8,274 nt of DNA. Origin: JADKIH01 sp031411835. Its GTDB lineage: Bacteria; Bacteroidota; Bacteroidia; AKYH767-A; 2013-40CM-41-45. The DNA lies in contig JANOBV010000257.1 of NCBI GenBank assembly GCA_031411835.1, positions 1 to 8,274 of the forward strand. The letters are read 5' to 3'. Made by a program: the position numbers and the translations under genes. The notes beneath the pieces were generated by a model that made no database searches, had not been told where the DNA came from, and worked only from the letters and a program-made list of their open reading frames with translations. This document shows, piece by piece, positions 6,387 through 8,274 of the stretch (the first letter of the stretch is position 1; every line of letters starts with the position of its first letter).

Positions 6387-6416
6387 AAAAATTAGTAGAG
6401 GTGAATTTGAACGCAA
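6387..6416 (-). promoter_or_regulatory. Candidate promoter for the OmpA-like/TPR lipoprotein gene
   Basis: Read on the - strand, TTG (6416-6414) is followed after 19 nt by TAATTTTT (6394-6387). This is one base off the TAnnTTTG consensus, with ideal spacing. Transcription would start near 6380-6383, giving a leader of roughly 10 nt before the ATG at 6373. A perfect palindrome, GCAATATTGC (6413-6422), overlaps the TTG element and could be a regulator site. Confidence 0.38.
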
Positions 6417-6449
6417 TATTGCAATTTATTTCTTAGGAAGAAAGAAATG

Positions 6450-8249
6450 TTAATTACTTTTCGAAGCTCTTTTTCTTTCGTTTTCGTCAAGTATGATTTT
6501 TCTCATACGAATGGCCTTTGGAGTTACTTCAAGATATTCATCTTTTTCTATGTATTCCATTGCTTCTTCCAATGAGAAGTTGATTTTTGGTGTAATTCTA
6601 ACGTTATCATCACTTCCTGATGCACGCATGTTTGTTAACTGCTTTGCACGAGTTACGTTGATCACTAGATCACCCGGACGAATACTTTCGCCGATAACTT
6701 GTCCATGATAAACTTCTTCAGCAGGATCTACAAAGAAACGACCGCGATCTTGTAGTTTATCGATTGAATAAGCCGTTGTTTTTCCTTTATCCATTGATAA
6801 AAGTACGCCATTAATACGACCCGGAAGATCTCCCTTCCATGGCTCGTATGCTTTGAAACGGTGAGCAATGATTGCTTCACCTTGAGTAGCTGTAAGCATG
6901 CTATTACGAAGACCAATTACACCACGTGCAGGAATGCTGAACTCAAGATGTAATACATCACCTTTTGGTTCCATGATCAACAACTCACCTTTACGTTGAG
7001 TTACTAGATCAATTACAGATCCTGAAAATTCTTCAGGAACATTTACTGTCAGCATTTCTATCGGTTCGCATTTTACGCCGTCGATCTCCTTAACAATTAC
7101 TTGCGGTTGTCCAACTTGCAATTCATAACCTTCACGACGCATAGTTTCGATCAAGATCGATAAGTGAAGTACTCCACGACCATAAACATTATAAGCATCA
7201 GGAGAATTTGTCTCTTCAACTTTCAATGCAAGATTTTTTTCGATCTCTTTATATAAACGATCACGTAAGTGACGAGACGTTACAAATTTCCCTTCTTTAC
7301 CAAAGAATGGTGAGTTATTAATTGTAAAGAACATACTCATTGTTGGCTCATCCACATCAATTGTTGGAAGCGCTTCTGGCATTTCGAAATCAGCGATCGT
7401 ATCGCCGATATCAAAACTTTCTAATCCAACGATGGCACAAATATCACCGGCCTCAACAAACGTTTGTTTACTACGACCAAGTCCTTCGAATGAATGAATT
7501 TCTTTCACGCGTGATTTCAAAATAGTACCGTCACGTTTCATCAACGACACCGGCATACTTTCACGCATTGTTCCACGGAATACACGTCCAATTGCGATAC
7601 GACCAACGAAACTTGAATAATCAAGAGAAGTGATCAACATTTGAGGTGTTCCCTGACGAACATTTGCCGGGGGACAATAATCAATAATTGTATCAAGCAA
7701 ATCCGTGATATCTTCTTTCGGATTTTTCCAATCAGTACTCATCCAACCTTGTTTCGATGAACCGTAAAGAGTCGGGAAACCTAATTGCTCTTCTGTTGCA
7801 CCTAGGTTATAAAACAAGTCAAATACTTGTTCGTGAACTTCGTCGGGGCGACAGTTTTCTTTATCTACTTTATTGATTACAACAATTGGCTTTAATCCAA
7901 GAGCAAGTGCTTTCTGTGTAACAAAACGCGTTTGCGGCATTGCACCTTCAAAAGCATCTACTAAAAGCAATACACTATCAGCCATCGTCAATACTCGTTC
8001 TACTTCACCTCCAAAATCGGCGTGACCAGGTGTATCGATGATATTGATTTTTACGTCCTTATATCTGATTGAAACATTTTTTGCAACGATTGTAATTCCT
8101 CGTTCACGTTCAAGATCATTATTATCAAGAATTAGATCATCAGTCGCTTGGTTATCGCGGAAAAGTTTAGCCTGATGAAGCATTTTGTCAACCAATGTCG
8201 TTTTGCCGTGGTCAACGTGGGCAATAATGGCAATATTTCTGATTTGCAT
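6450..8249 (-). CDS. typA: Translational GTPase TypA/BipA
   Basis: TypA (BipA) is an EF-G-like GTPase that binds the 70S ribosome. In other bacteria it supports 50S assembly and growth at low temperature or under stress. At 599 residues it has the normal family length (about 600-610). The GTPase motifs are complete: G1 AHVDHGKTT (10-18), G2 RERGITI (48-54), G3 DTPGHADFGGE (72-82) with catalytic His76, G4 NKVDK (126-130) and G5 GSSK (163-166). EF-G-like domains follow, including GRGVLHLSILIETMRREGYE in the domain III region and the C-terminal domain specific to TypA, ending in a basic tail. ATG 8249 gives the canonical MQIRNIAIIAHVDHGK start. Only 25 nt upstream are visible and they show no clear promoter or Shine-Dalgarno. 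It lies upstream of and co-directional with the lipoprotein gene, and may be co-transcribed with it since no strong terminator separates them. Confidence 0.98.
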   Translation of the reverse strand: MQIRNIAIIAHVDHGKTTLVDKMLHQAKLFRDNQATDDLILDNNDLERERGITIVAKNVSIRYKDVKINIIDTPGHADFGGEVERVLTMADSVLLLVDAFEGAMPQTRFVTQKALALGLKPIVVINKVDKENCRPDEVHEQVFDLFYNLGATEEQLGFPTLYGSSKQGWMSTDWKNPKEDITDLLDTIIDYCPPANVRQGTPQMLITSLDYSSFVGRIAIGRVFRGTMRESMPVSLMKRDGTILKSRVKEIHSFEGLGRSKQTFVEAGDICAIVGLESFDIGDTIADFEMPEALPTIDVDEPTMSMFFTINNSPFFGKEGKFVTSRHLRDRLYKEIEKNLALKVEETNSPDAYNVYGRGVLHLSILIETMRREGYELQVGQPQVIVKEIDGVKCEPIEMLTVNVPEEFSGSVIDLVTQRKGELLIMEPKGDVLHLEFSIPARGVIGLRNSMLTATQGEAIIAHRFKAYEPWKGDLPGRINGVLLSMDKGKTTAYSIDKLQDRGRFFVDPAEEVYHGQVIGESIRPGDLVINVTRAKQLTNMRASGSDDNVRITPKINFSLEEAMEYIEKDEYLEVTPKAIRMRKIILDENERKRASKSN

Positions 8250-8274
8250 GAAGTTATGTCGCCTTAGTAAGTTA

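Noticed and set aside
6428..6448. ATTTCTT / AAGAAAT hairpin after the typA stop, as a terminator
   Set aside because: The stem has only seven weak pairs and no T run follows on the - strand. Transcription could continue into the lipoprotein gene.
1..8274. Hidden defence system, prophage, insertion sequence, CRISPR array or structural RNA gene
   Set aside because: No transposase, integrase, nuclease or phage motifs, no regularly spaced repeats and no tRNA- or rRNA-like sequence was found. All large frames are explained by core or envelope genes.

Overview
The window looks like ordinary chromosomal DNA from a member of the Bacteroidota. The signs are: AT-rich sequence; no clear Shine-Dalgarno sequences before any start codon, with A-rich leaders instead; candidate promoters of the Bacteroidota form (TTG or TTTG, a spacer of about 19-21 nt, then TAnnTTTG); two lipoproteins; a DUF4159 protein close to rsmE; and an OmpA-like/TPR lipoprotein of a kind I associate with this phylum. 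I cannot name a genus. There are no rRNA or tRNA genes, insertion sequences, phage genes or CRISPR arrays.

Layout of the left half, all on the + strand. A DUF423 membrane protein, cut by the window edge (1-285), is followed 18 nt later by a small lipoprotein (304-801). Next is pckA, ATP-dependent phosphoenolpyruvate carboxykinase (861-2477), which probably has its own promoter and ends in a strong hairpin terminator (2502-2534). rsmE (2563-3261, GTG start) encodes the 16S rRNA m3U1498 methyltransferase. After an intergenic imperfect palindrome (3285-3344) comes a secreted DUF4159 protein (3405-4070). Last is a 73-residue hypothetical ORF (4215-4436), preceded by a three-unit tandem repeat.

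Layout of the right half, all on the - strand. typA/bipA, encoding a ribosome-associated GTPase, occupies 8249-6450. A 587-residue lipoprotein with an OmpA-like module and TPRs follows at 6373-4610. The two halves converge on a perfect-stem hairpin (4542-4579) that can terminate transcription from both sides.

The genes do not form one pathway. They cover central carbon metabolism (pckA), ribosome maturation and stress translation (rsmE, typA) and the cell envelope (DUF423 protein, two lipoproteins, DUF4159 protein). No gap exceeds 300 bases; the longest are 173 nt (4437-4609), 144 nt (4071-4214) and 143 nt (3262-3404). I found no convincing new multi-gene system. The points most worth a second look are the domain order of the OmpA-like/TPR lipoprotein, the palindrome after rsmE, the tandem repeat with its small ORF, and the unassigned lipoprotein before pckA.
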